Source: Bradyrhizobium forestalis (lineage in GTDB: Bacteria; Pseudomonadota; Alphaproteobacteria; Rhizobiales; Xanthobacteraceae). From it: a stretch of 61,155 nucleotides of DNA. Both the position numbers and the translations under genes were made by a program. Of this stretch, positions 47,341 through 55,307 are shown one piece after another. The stretch's first letter is position 1. Each line of letters opens with the position of its first letter. The stretch is from positions 1-61,155 of the forward strand of contig NZ_PGVG01000044.1 of the NCBI RefSeq assembly GCF_002795245.1, in the 5' to 3' direction. The notes beneath the pieces are model-generated. The model saw only the letters and a program-made list of their open reading frames with translations. It was not told the origin of the DNA and made no database searches.

Positions 47341-48285
47341 TTATTCTGCAGCCTGTTGTGACGATCGTGCGGCGGGCAGCTTCTTCACCAGCGCGGTCAG
47401 CTCCGCGATCTCCTGCTCGGTGAGATCGGTCAGCGGCGGACGAACCGGGCCGGAGTCGCGGCCGATCACCTTCATGCCGGCCTTGATGATCGAGACCGCG
47501 TAGCCCTTCTTGCGATTGCGGATCGCGATCAGCGGCAGGATGAAATCCTTCAGCCCGGCGTGGATCGCCGCATGATCGCGCTTGCGCACGGCGGCGTAGA
47601 AGTTGGTGGCGAATTCCGGCACGAAGTTGAACACGGCCGACGAGTAGGTCGTCACGCCCATGTCGAGATAGGGCAGGGCGAAGGTCTCGGCGGTCGGCAG
47701 GCCGCCGACATAGGTCAGGCGGTCACCGAGCTTGGTGTAGACGCGGGTCATCAGCTCGATGTCGCCGATGCCGTCCTTGTAGCCGACGAGGTTCGGGCAG
47801 CGCTCGGCAAGGCGCGCAAGCGTGTCGGGCTGGAGAATGGCGTTGTCGCGGTTGTAGACGATGACGCCGATCTTCACGGCGGCGCAGACCGCCTCGACAT
47901 GGGCGGCAAGGCCGTCCTGCTCGGAATGGGTGAGATAGGGCGGCAGCAGCAAGAGGCCGTCGGCGCCGGCCTTTTCCGCACCGATCGCGATCTCGCGGGC
48001 GATCGCGGTGCCGTAGCCGGTGCCGGCGAGCACGGGCACGCGGCCCTTGGTCTCGTCGACGGCGACCTTCACGACTTGCGGAACCTCTGATGGCGTCAGC
48101 GAGAAGAACTCGCCGGTGCCGCCGGCGGCGAACAGGCCGGCGACGTCATAGCGGCAGAGCCAGTCCATGTTGGCGCGGTAGGTCGCCTCGTCGAAGGAGT
48201 AGTCAGCCCTGAACGGCGTGACGGGGAAGGACAGGAGGCCCGATCCGATTGTCTGGGCCATTTCCTGCGGGGTCATCTTGCTCAT
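47341..48285 (-). CDS. kdgD: 5-dehydro-4-deoxyglucarate dehydratase
   Basis: A 314-residue DapA-family aldolase-type enzyme that dehydrates and decarboxylates 5-dehydro-4-deoxyglucarate to 2-oxoglutarate semialdehyde. The Schiff-base Lys is in NLVGYKDGIGDIELM and the catalytic Tyr in VIVYNRDNAIL; the N terminus SGLLSFPVTPFRADYSFDEA and the GGTGEFFSLTPSE block match KdgD. GGGAG precedes the ATG. It is the first gene of the catabolic operon, 129 bases downstream of the LysR gene, and a candidate operator lies in that gap. Confidence 0.94.
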   Translation of the reverse strand: MSKMTPQEMAQTIGSGLLSFPVTPFRADYSFDEATYRANMDWLCRYDVAGLFAAGGTGEFFSLTPSEVPQVVKVAVDETKGRVPVLAGTGYGTAIAREIAIGAEKAGADGLLLLPPYLTHSEQDGLAAHVEAVCAAVKIGVIVYNRDNAILQPDTLARLAERCPNLVGYKDGIGDIELMTRVYTKLGDRLTYVGGLPTAETFALPYLDMGVTTYSSAVFNFVPEFATNFYAAVRKRDHAAIHAGLKDFILPLIAIRNRKKGYAVSIIKAGMKVIGRDSGPVRPPLTDLTEQEIAELTALVKKLPAARSSQQAAE

Positions 48286-48391
48286 GGGCGCGGCTCCCTT
48301 CGTGCGTGTTGTGGAGGACGCGGGCCGAAAGCCGCGCGTCCATGCGCCGGTGTTTAGGAGACCGTTCGATGCGCGTCCAAGCCAAAGCCTA

Positions 48392-48404
48392 TATCGACCG
48401 ATGC
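48392..48404. promoter_or_regulatory. Candidate LysR operator upstream of kdgD
   Basis: TATCGACCGATGC lies about 110 bases upstream of the kdgD start. A one-base variant, TATCGATCGATGC, lies 79-91 bases upstream of the transporter gene at 50879, and GCATCGATA, its shorter reverse complement, lies upstream of lysR at 49365. A GGATTGA follows closely at both long sites. Confidence 0.45.
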
Positions 48405-48414
48405 GGATTGAGCA

Positions 48415-49320
48415 TCAATCCTCCGTCAGCTCCGCGGAGGACAATTCGCCGGCGATTTTGACCAGCGCCGACAGCAGCGGATTCTCGTCCTCGCGCCGCC
48501 ACACCATGAACAACTCAACGGGGACGCGGGTGCGCAGCTTCAGCGGGCGCAGCCGCACGTCGGAGATCTTCAGGCTCGCGGCCGCGGCCGGCACGATGGC
48601 AAGGCCGAGGCCGGCGCGCACCATCGCGAGGATGGAATGGATCTGGCTGAGATGCTGAACGTAGCGCGGCAGCACGTCGGCGCGGGTGAACAGCGCCACC
48701 AAGAGGTCGTGGAAGTAGCGGCTCTCATAGGGCGAATACATCACGAAGGGCTGGTCGTCGAAATCCTTAATGGTGATGCTGTCGGCGTTCGCCAGCGGAT
48801 GTTTCTTCGGGATCGCCGCGAGCAGGGGCTCGGCGACGACGCGGCGGCTGGTCAGCTCGGGCCGCGCGATCGGCGGCCTCAGCAGGCCGGCGTCGATCTG
48901 GCCTGAGGTCAGCGCCTCGAACTGGTCACCGGACACCATCTCCTTCAGCGAGAAATCGACCTCCGGCAATTTGGCGCGGCAGGCGGCGACGAGCTCGGGC
49001 AGGAAGCCGTAGGCGGCGGCCGCGGTGAAGCCGATCTTGAGCGAGCCGGTCTTGCCGAGTGCGATGCGGCGGGCGACCTGCGAGGCGCTTTCGGCAAGCT
49101 TGAGGATACGCCGTGCCTCCGGCAGGAAGCTGCGTCCCGCCGGCGTCAGGCGCACCGAGCGGCTGGTGCGCTCCAGCAGCGGCGCGTCGATGATGTGCTC
49201 GAGCACCTGGATCTGCCGGGACAGCGGCGGCTGGGTCATGTTCAGCCGCGCGGCGGCGCGGCCGAAATGCAGTTCCTCCGCCACCGTGACGAAACAGCGG
49301 AGCTGGTTGAGGTCGAACAT
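48415..49320 (-). CDS. LysR-family transcriptional regulator of hexarate catabolism
   Basis: A 301-residue LysR protein: winged helix at residues 1-60 (LNQLRCFVTVAEELHFGRAA, RLNMTQPPLSRQIQVLE) and a periplasmic-binding-fold effector domain from about 90. The start at 49320 aligns with the family's usual M-x-L-x-Q-L-R. It sits between the transporter gene and the catabolic operon on the same strand, each with its own upstream motif, so it probably controls both in response to glucarate, galactarate or an intermediate. Confidence 0.92.
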   Translation of the reverse strand: MFDLNQLRCFVTVAEELHFGRAAARLNMTQPPLSRQIQVLEHIIDAPLLERTSRSVRLTPAGRSFLPEARRILKLAESASQVARRIALGKTGSLKIGFTAAAAYGFLPELVAACRAKLPEVDFSLKEMVSGDQFEALTSGQIDAGLLRPPIARPELTSRRVVAEPLLAAIPKKHPLANADSITIKDFDDQPFVMYSPYESRYFHDLLVALFTRADVLPRYVQHLSQIHSILAMVRAGLGLAIVPAAAASLKISDVRLRPLKLRTRVPVELFMVWRREDENPLLSALVKIAGELSSAELTED

Positions 49321-49364
49321 CGATACATGCCTTAGATGAATAAGGCGTTTCCCCGGCACTTCTA

Positions 49365-49373
49365 GCATCGATA
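49365..49373. promoter_or_regulatory. Candidate LysR autoregulatory half-site
   Basis: GCATCGATA, 45-53 bases upstream of the lysR start, is a shortened form of the motif found before kdgD and the transporter gene. ATCGATACATGC straddles the start codon itself. Weak on its own. Confidence 0.3.
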
Positions 49374-49388
49374 ACCCCCAAAACAAAG

Positions 49389-49412
49389 ACGGCGGCTTTT
49401 GAGGGCCGCCGT
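49389..49412 (-). terminator. Terminator after the gudP-type transporter gene
   Basis: ACGGCGGC (49389-49396) pairs perfectly with GCCGCCGT (49405-49412). On the minus strand the hairpin is followed by CTTTGTTTTGG. It separates the transporter transcript from lysR. Confidence 0.85.
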
Positions 49413-49444
49413 TGAGTTGCCTGGTCAAGCTCCCATGGGAGCTC

Positions 49445-50800
49445 TCAGGAGGAACGTTTGAGCGTCACCCGCTCGATCTTGCCGACGATGACGAGATAAG
49501 CGAAGGCGGCCACCAGCGCGTTGGCGCCGACGAACACCAGCGCGCCGTTGAAGGAGCCGGTCGCGGCCAGGATGTAGCCGATCACGATCGGCGTAGTGAT
49601 CGAGGAGAGATTGCCGAAGGTGTTGAACAGGCCGCCTGAGACGCCGCCGGCTTCCTTCGGCGAGGTGTCGGAGACCACCGCCCAGCCGAGCGCGCCGATG
49701 CCCTTGCCGAAGAAGGCGAGCGCCATGAAGCCGACCACCAGTGCCTGGCCGTCGACATAGTTGCAGGCAATGATCGACATCGACAACAGCATGCCACCGA
49801 CGATCGGGATCTTGCGCGCCAAGGTCAGCGAGCCGGTCCTGCGCAGGATCGCATCCGAGATGATGCCGCCGAGCACGCCGCCGATGAAGCCGCACAGCGC
49901 AGGCAGCGTCGCGACGAAGCCGGCTTGCAGGATCGACAGCCCGCGCTCCTTGACGAGGTAGACCGGAAACCAGGTCAGGAAGAAATAGGTCAGCGTGTTG
50001 ATGCAGTACTGGCCGAGATAGACGCCGAGCATCATGCGGTTGGAGAGCAGCTGGCGGATGTGGTCCCAGCCGGAGCCGGCCTCGGGCGCACGCTCGCGCA
50101 GCAGATCGTCCTTGGGCGCGTCGAGATCGACCAGGGCGCCGCCTTCCTTGATGTAGTCGAACTCCGCCTCGTTGATCGAGGGATGCTCCTTCGGACCGTA
50201 GATGGTCTTGAGCCAGACGAGACCCATGACGATGCCGAGCCCGCCCATCACGAAGAAGACGAAGCGCCAGCCGTAGCTGTGCGCGATCCAGCCCATCAGC
50301 GGCGCGAAGATCACGGTGGCAAAATACTGCCCCGAATTGAAGAAGGCCGAGGCGGTGCCGCGCTCGTTGCCCGGAAACCAGGCCGCAACGATGCGGGCAT
50401 TGGCGGGGAAGGACGGCGCTTCCGCGACGCCGACCAGGAGGCGAAGCGCGAACAGCACGACGACGGCAGCGCCGGCGCTGAGGAAACCGACCCAGCCCTG
50501 CATCAGCGTGAACAGCGACCAGATGATGATGCTGAAGGCATAGACGAGGCGCGAGCCGTAGCGGTCGAGCAGCCAGCCGCCCGGCACCTGTGCCACGACA
50601 TAGGACCAGCCGAAGGCCGAGAAGATCCAGCCCATGGCGACGGGATCGAGATGCAGCTCCTTGGAGAGCGCGGGGCCCGCGATCGACAGCGTGGCGCGGT
50701 CGGCATAATTCACGGTGGTGACCAGGAACAACATGGTCACGATGAACAGCCTGACGCGAGACCTTCTCACGTCCGCTGCGGACACCACTGCGCTCATCAT
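49445..50800 (-). CDS. MFS transporter, glucarate/galactarate (GudP, ACS family) type
   Basis: A 451-residue carrier with 12 helices of the anion:cation symporter family. The N-terminal VTTVNYADRATLSIAGPALS and the DRYGSRLVYAFSIIIWSLFT loop, together with EAPSFPANARIVAAWFPGNE RGTA-type sequence, are typical of GudP/GarP and related hexuronate/hexarate carriers. AAGGAGG is just upstream of the start (a second ATG follows immediately). It should import glucarate and galactarate for the downstream enzymes; it is a separate transcript ending at the hairpin at 49389. Confidence 0.9.
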   Translation of the reverse strand: MMSAVVSAADVRRSRVRLFIVTMLFLVTTVNYADRATLSIAGPALSKELHLDPVAMGWIFSAFGWSYVVAQVPGGWLLDRYGSRLVYAFSIIIWSLFTLMQGWVGFLSAGAAVVVLFALRLLVGVAEAPSFPANARIVAAWFPGNERGTASAFFNSGQYFATVIFAPLMGWIAHSYGWRFVFFVMGGLGIVMGLVWLKTIYGPKEHPSINEAEFDYIKEGGALVDLDAPKDDLLRERAPEAGSGWDHIRQLLSNRMMLGVYLGQYCINTLTYFFLTWFPVYLVKERGLSILQAGFVATLPALCGFIGGVLGGIISDAILRRTGSLTLARKIPIVGGMLLSMSIIACNYVDGQALVVGFMALAFFGKGIGALGWAVVSDTSPKEAGGVSGGLFNTFGNLSSITTPIVIGYILAATGSFNGALVFVGANALVAAFAYLVIVGKIERVTLKRSS

Positions 50801-50878
50801 GCGCCTCCTTAGAACTCGAACATTTCCTCAGTCCGACTCCTAGAGGCGCGCGCGGCGAAGTGTCCAAGTTGAAGGGAG

Positions 50879-50891
50879 TATCGATCGATGC
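50879..50891. promoter_or_regulatory. Candidate LysR operator upstream of the gudP-type gene
   Basis: TATCGATCGATGC, with GGATTGA seven bases further on, matches the site before kdgD (48392) with one change. The distance to the transporter start (79-91 bases) suits a LysR activation site. Confidence 0.45.
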
Positions 50892-50990
50892 CGTTTTTGG
50901 ATTGATGGAACGGCAGGTGGGGGGAACGATGCTGGCGTGACGAGAATGTGCGAGCGATGGTGATGCGCGAGATTATGCCGCGCGTCCCGC

Positions 50991-51092
50991 TGTCATTCCC
51001 CGCGAAGGCGGGGAATCCAATACGCCGCGGCTTCTCGATTCAACCATCGCTGTCACGGAGTACTGGATCGCCCGCCTGCGCGGGCGATGACA
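50991..51092. repeat. Palindromic repeat, TGTCATTCCC family
   Basis: TGTCATTCCCCGCGAAGGCG followed by GGGAATCC opens the element; TACTGGATCGCCCGCCTGCG followed by CGGGCGATGACA closes it. Each half is itself palindromic. It is a relative of the element at 17976 with the same GTCAT/ATGAC outer ends. Confidence 0.85.
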
Positions 51093-51116
51093 CCGAGTGT
51101 GTGGAGGCGGCACGGA

Positions 51117-53066
51117 CTACTGCTGCGCGCTGGGCAGCAGCTGCGGCAGAAACCCGCGTGTCACGTTCGGCGGCACCGCATCGAGCCCGAGCACGGCGCT
51201 CGCGGCCGGCAGCGCCGCATCCGCCATCGCAGCGTGGCCTTCCGCACTCGGATGCACCGCGCCGCCATAGACGGCGGAGAGCACGCCCCAGGTCGCGTCG
51301 TGAATGTCGGTCGGCTGGCTCGCCGCCGGCAAGCCTTGCGGATAGGTCATCGCAGCAAAATAGCTGTCATTGGCGTCGCGGATCCAGCGCGCGCGGGGCA
51401 GGTAGGCGCGATATTCCGAGGCGCCGCGGCCGCACAGCATCGGCTGGCTCGCCGCGCTGACGATATCAGGGTTGAAGCTTTGGCCGTTCTCGGCAAAGCA
51501 GCTGCGGTCGAATTCGGGATCGTTGCCCGAATGGGCGCAGAAGCCGTGATCGGCGAACGCGGCCTGATGCGCGTCGACGAAGGTCATGCGGTCGGCCTCG
51601 GGATCGCGGCACAGCGCGCCACGGGTGCAGGTGGCGAGCCCCTTCAGCTGCGGCAGGAATTCCGTGTCGACGAAGCTGGAGACGCGGGCGCGGCGCTGCG
51701 GATCGGCGTTGAAGGCCGGATGGATATCGAAGCCGGCACGGCCGCCGCGGCAGGGCGCGCCGCCGTCGGCGAGCGCAGGATTGGCGTAGGAGACATAGAC
51801 CACGTGCGAGAGGTCGCCGCCGACGAGCGGCTTCAGCGCCTCGCGCAGCTTGACGAAGTTCTGCGGCAGCTCGCGCTGTAGCGCATCGCGGGAATCATCG
51901 ACGCTCGCCATCACGCCGGAGCGGCGGAACAGCGTCCGCTCGGTCGCGGTGTCGACGATGACGTCGGCGACCAGGCCGGAGAAATAGACGTCGTTGGCGC
52001 CGACCGACAGCAGCACGAGATCGAGCGTGCGGTCGGGCTGGCGTTTCTTCGCCGCGGTGACTGCTTCGCGCAGCTCGGCGACTTGGGCGGTCACGCTGGT
52101 GTTGCAGACGCCGGTCTTGCCGGGCGGGCATTCGCGGGCGCGCTGCGAGCCGAGCAGCCCGTCGCCAATGCTGGCGCCGGTGCAGGCGAGCGGCAGGTAG
52201 GTCACGGCGATATGGGTGTAACGCACGGCGAGCGCCAGTGCGGTGCGCGTCTGGTAGCTGTACAGCGAGCGGTGGCAGGGCGCGTTGAACCAGAGCGCGC
52301 TGTAGCGTTGCCAGTTGGCGAGCGTATCCGGCGCCTCGCAGGCGCGGCCGCCCTTGAAGCCGTGGCGGCTCGGCCGGTAGTACTGTGCGCCGGCGGTGCC
52401 GAGATAGGAGCGGAAGCAAAAGCCTTCGTCCGACAGTGCCAGCGGCCGGTCCGGATTGCCCTCGCCGGAGGCGATGCTGTCCCCGAGACCGGCGACGAAG
52501 ATGTCGCGGACCTGAATCTCGGTCTGGACCCGCTGGGTCGGATCGGAGCCGGCGGAGACATCGACGGTCGCAACCGTCTGCTTGCCGTAGCGGACGCGCA
52601 AATTGATCGGCTCGGCGCAGTCGAAGGTCGAGGCTTGCGGTCCGTCGCCGTCGTCGAACGACCAGGCGCAGGTGGCGCCGACCGGCACCGCGCCGGTCAG
52701 GCGTACCGTCACCGGATGGTCGATCGGTGTAATGTAGTTCTCTTTGACGTTGTCGCGGGTGCAGGGCTGGTTGACCCGGCCCTGAAGGTCGATGCACAGG
52801 CGGTTGACCATATTGCGGGCCCAGCCGCGGCCCTCGCTCTGGAGCTCCAGCGATTGTTCGGCGGCAAGGATGCTGCGGTTACGCGCGTTCTCGACATGGA
52901 GCAGAAAGTCGCGCTCCTCGCGGAACAGCCGGAAGCGGTTACGTACCTCCCAGGAAATCTGCATGGCGCCGTCCTGCGCGGCGGCCGGCCCGGAGGGCAA
53001 AATCGTCAGCAGCCCGACAAGCAGCAGGGCGCCTGCGGAGAGGGTTTTGAGCGATGATCGGAACAT
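51117..53066 (-). CDS. Secreted SGNH/GDSL-family hydrolase
   Basis: A 649-residue exported protein with a signal peptide (SLKTLSAGALLLVGLLTILP). The N-terminal 180 residues look like a beta-rich non-catalytic domain (PVTVRLTGAVPVGATCAWSF). The SGNH hydrolase domain follows, with nucleophile Ser197 in LGDSIASGEGNPD, the Asn in LLSVGANDVYFSG, and the catalytic Asp-x-x-His region in GAVHPSAEGHAAMAD near the end. Many cysteines (CFRSY, ACEAP, CHRS, CTGAS, ECPPG, CNTS) suggest disulfides in the periplasm or outside. Probable lipase or esterase; substrate unknown. It is larger than usual for the family. Confidence 0.88.
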   Translation of the reverse strand: MFRSSLKTLSAGALLLVGLLTILPSGPAAAQDGAMQISWEVRNRFRLFREERDFLLHVENARNRSILAAEQSLELQSEGRGWARNMVNRLCIDLQGRVNQPCTRDNVKENYITPIDHPVTVRLTGAVPVGATCAWSFDDGDGPQASTFDCAEPINLRVRYGKQTVATVDVSAGSDPTQRVQTEIQVRDIFVAGLGDSIASGEGNPDRPLALSDEGFCFRSYLGTAGAQYYRPSRHGFKGGRACEAPDTLANWQRYSALWFNAPCHRSLYSYQTRTALALAVRYTHIAVTYLPLACTGASIGDGLLGSQRARECPPGKTGVCNTSVTAQVAELREAVTAAKKRQPDRTLDLVLLSVGANDVYFSGLVADVIVDTATERTLFRRSGVMASVDDSRDALQRELPQNFVKLREALKPLVGGDLSHVVYVSYANPALADGGAPCRGGRAGFDIHPAFNADPQRRARVSSFVDTEFLPQLKGLATCTRGALCRDPEADRMTFVDAHQAAFADHGFCAHSGNDPEFDRSCFAENGQSFNPDIVSAASQPMLCGRGASEYRAYLPRARWIRDANDSYFAAMTYPQGLPAASQPTDIHDATWGVLSAVYGGAVHPSAEGHAAMADAALPAASAVLGLDAVPPNVTRGFLPQLLPSAQQ

Positions 53067-53152
53067 GGCCCGCGTTTTCAACGGCAAAGTTGAGGCGGAA
53101 ATAAGAGAGGATTGCCTTCCCGCCGGCAACCCCTCCGGCTGCAGATCGCAGC

Positions 53153-54235
53153 CTATCGTTTATTGGCCTGCCGCAGCAGCCGTTCGCGCTCCATCGGTGT
53201 CACCTGCTTGGGCAGGTTGGCCTGGGCGCAGGCCTCCGCCAGCCGCCGCCGCTCCTGCCAGGGCTCGACCACGTTCATCCAGAGCTCGCGCGTGCCCATG
53301 ATGGAGATGGCGAGGCCGAACGGGATCACGAAATAGAGCAGGCGGAACACCAGCAGCGTTGCCAAGAGCTGTTCGCGGCCGAATTCGGGCAGCGCCACCA
53401 GCATGGCGGCATCGAACACGCCGATCGAGCCGGGCGCGTGGCTGGCAAAGCCGATCAGGGTCGCCAGAATGAACACGACGGCGAGCGACATGAAGTCGAT
53501 CGGCGGGTTGGCCGGCATCAAAAGGTACATGGCCGTGGCGCAGAAGCCGAGATCGACCACGCCGATCAGGATCTGCACCAATGTCAGCGGTGCCGAGGGC
53601 AGCACCACCTTCCAGCCTTTCTGGCCGAGCTCGCGGCGCTTCTCGCCCATGCAGAGCCAGACCAGATAGGCGCCGATCGAGGCGAGGCCGCCGAGCGCGA
53701 TCAGGCGGTTGATCGACGATGGGAGCTGATCCATCGAGGAGGCGGCATCCGGATGGATGGCCATGCCGATCGAGAGCACGAAGATGTTACCGAGCCAGAA
53801 GGTCAGGCCCGACAGGAAGCAGATTTTCGCGACGTCGATCGCGTTCAGCCCGTAGTCCGAATAGATCCGGAAACGGATCGCTCCGCCGGTGAAGACGGTG
53901 GCGCCGATGTTGTGGCCGATCGAATAGGACGTGAAGCTGGAGAGCGCCGCGATGCGATAGGGAACGTGCTTCTTACCGATCGTTCGCAGTGCAAAAAAGT
54001 CGTAGAAGGTCAGCGTACAGAACGCGAAGAAGACGCAAATCGCCGCCAGCCCGATACTGCCGCGGGGAATCTCGGTCAATGCGGTCAGGATGACCCCGGT
54101 ATCGATGCCCTTGAGGGTCCGCACCAGCGTGGTGATCGCGAAGGCGATGATGAAGACGCTTGCGGCAATGCCGAGCCGTCGCCAGCCGATCCATCTCTTG
54201 AAGCCGCGTTTCAACGCGGGCAGCAGTCCGTGCAT
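53153..54235 (-). CDS. LPG synthase TM / AglD-like (UPF0104) membrane protein
   Basis: A 360-residue integral membrane protein with about eight helices of the lysylphosphatidylglycerol synthase transmembrane family, without the C-terminal aminoacyl transferase domain. The SYSIGHNIGATVFTGGAIRF block and LIGFASHAPGSIGVFDAAML match the conserved core, which in MprF flips lysyl-PG. It may flip or transport an envelope lipid; no function is established for the stand-alone form. GGGAGGATGA overlaps the start region. It follows the SGNH gene's promoter side on the same strand, with 86 bases between them. Confidence 0.87.
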   Translation of the reverse strand: MHGLLPALKRGFKRWIGWRRLGIAASVFIIAFAITTLVRTLKGIDTGVILTALTEIPRGSIGLAAICVFFAFCTLTFYDFFALRTIGKKHVPYRIAALSSFTSYSIGHNIGATVFTGGAIRFRIYSDYGLNAIDVAKICFLSGLTFWLGNIFVLSIGMAIHPDAASSMDQLPSSINRLIALGGLASIGAYLVWLCMGEKRRELGQKGWKVVLPSAPLTLVQILIGVVDLGFCATAMYLLMPANPPIDFMSLAVVFILATLIGFASHAPGSIGVFDAAMLVALPEFGREQLLATLLVFRLLYFVIPFGLAISIMGTRELWMNVVEPWQERRRLAEACAQANLPKQVTPMERERLLRQANKR

Positions 54236-54666
54236 TCATCCTCCCGGCGGGGGGCAAAGACCGACCGGGCCAGGCATTGGCCGGTCGGGCGCGATTACGG
54301 CCAAAGGCAAGCATCGATCGCTAGGCATGATCCAGCTCATTTAAGGCAAAAACAGCGGCTTGTGCAGCCCTTGACAACAATAGGTTCTGCGTTGGACCGG
54401 CCACTTTTGTCATACGCGGTTCATATCGGCTGCGCGTTAAGCATATGAGTCGTGAAACTGGCTCCGCTCGCGCGCTTGGTGTGCCACCCATGATCTCAAA
54501 TCCTGGCGTCGTCCGCATTGTTCCAGCGCAAGCGGTTATCGGCCTTTTTGGAACGTCGATGCCGCGTGCCCGTTAGGCTCCATCAGCAATCGAACATGGC
54601 GGAATAATGCGGCTTCTTGAGCAAGCCGGCGCCTCCGTGTTCCCAAAACCCGAGAGGATCGGAACG
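54236..54666. other. Intergenic region upstream of the YciE/YciF-type gene
   Basis: About 430 bases without a gene. It holds an EcfG-type promoter at 54550-54574 and, further upstream, a TTGACA at 54371 with no convincing partner -10. Composition is less GC-rich than in neighbouring genes, as expected of control DNA. No dispersed repeat is present. Confidence 0.6.
54550..54574 (+). promoter_or_regulatory. EcfG-type (general stress response) promoter
   Basis: GGAAC (54550-54554), 16 bases, then CGTT (54571-54574) is an exact match to the sigma EcfG consensus GGAAC-N16/17-CGTT of alphaproteobacteria. It lies 93 bases upstream of the DUF892 start in the right orientation. Genes of this family are frequent members of the EcfG regulon, which supports the site. 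Confidence 0.75.
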
Positions 54667-55173
54667 ATGGGACTGTTCACAAAGGACATCAAGACCATGA
54701 ACGACCTGTTCGTGCATCAGCTCCAGGACATCTATTACGCCGAGCAGCAGCTCACCAAGGCGCTGCCGAAGATGGCAAGCAAAGCCACAGATCCGCAGCT
54801 GAAACAGGGCTTTTTGACGCACCTTCAGGAAACCAACCAGCACGTCACACGACTTGAGGAAGTGTTCAAGATGCACGGTATCGCCGTGAAGGCGGTCGAC
54901 TGCCCAGCCATCGACGGCATCATCGAGGAAGCCGACGAGACCGCCGGCGAGGTTGCCGACAAGGCTGTGCTCGACGCTGCGCTGATCAATGCGGCCCAGG
55001 CCGCCGAACATTACGAGATCGCCCGTTACGGCAGCCTGATCGCCTGGGCCAAGCAGCTCGGCCGCAACGACTGCGCGGCGGTGCTCGCCAAGACGCTCGA
55101 GGAAGAAAAGGCGACCGACAAGAAGCTGACGGCGCTCGCGGAGAGCAAGGTGAATCTGCGCGCGGCGAGCTAG
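54667..55173 (+). CDS. DUF892 (YciE/YciF) ferritin-like stress protein
   Basis: A 168-residue four-helix ferritin-like protein. The block DLFVHQLQDIYYAEQQLTKA near the N terminus and the later AAEHYEIARYGSLIAWAKQL carry the Glu/His residues typical of the diiron-like site of the YciE/YciF family. Such proteins are induced by osmotic and other stress. The ATG at 54667 has GAGAGGATCGGAACG before it. An exact EcfG-type promoter is 93 bases upstream, so it is probably a general-stress gene. The molecular function is unknown. Confidence 0.92.
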   Translation: MGLFTKDIKTMNDLFVHQLQDIYYAEQQLTKALPKMASKATDPQLKQGFLTHLQETNQHVTRLEEVFKMHGIAVKAVDCPAIDGIIEEADETAGEVADKAVLDAALINAAQAAEHYEIARYGSLIAWAKQLGRNDCAAVLAKTLEEEKATDKKLTALAESKVNLRAAS

Positions 55174-55307
55174 CAATGAGTGCGTGTGAGGATGAACAAT
55201 GTGAGTAAACACACACATCTTCCATTCACCATTCCCGGAACAGGCTCGTAGCCGGTTACCGATCGTCCACCTCTGTCGGCTCAAGTGCGGGTCGATAGGG
55301 GTCGGCA

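Larger units (their letters stand above)
50801..51116. other. Intergenic region upstream of the transporter gene
   Basis: It contains the candidate operator at 50879 and a palindromic repeat at 50991-51092. No gene is convincing here. Confidence 0.65.
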
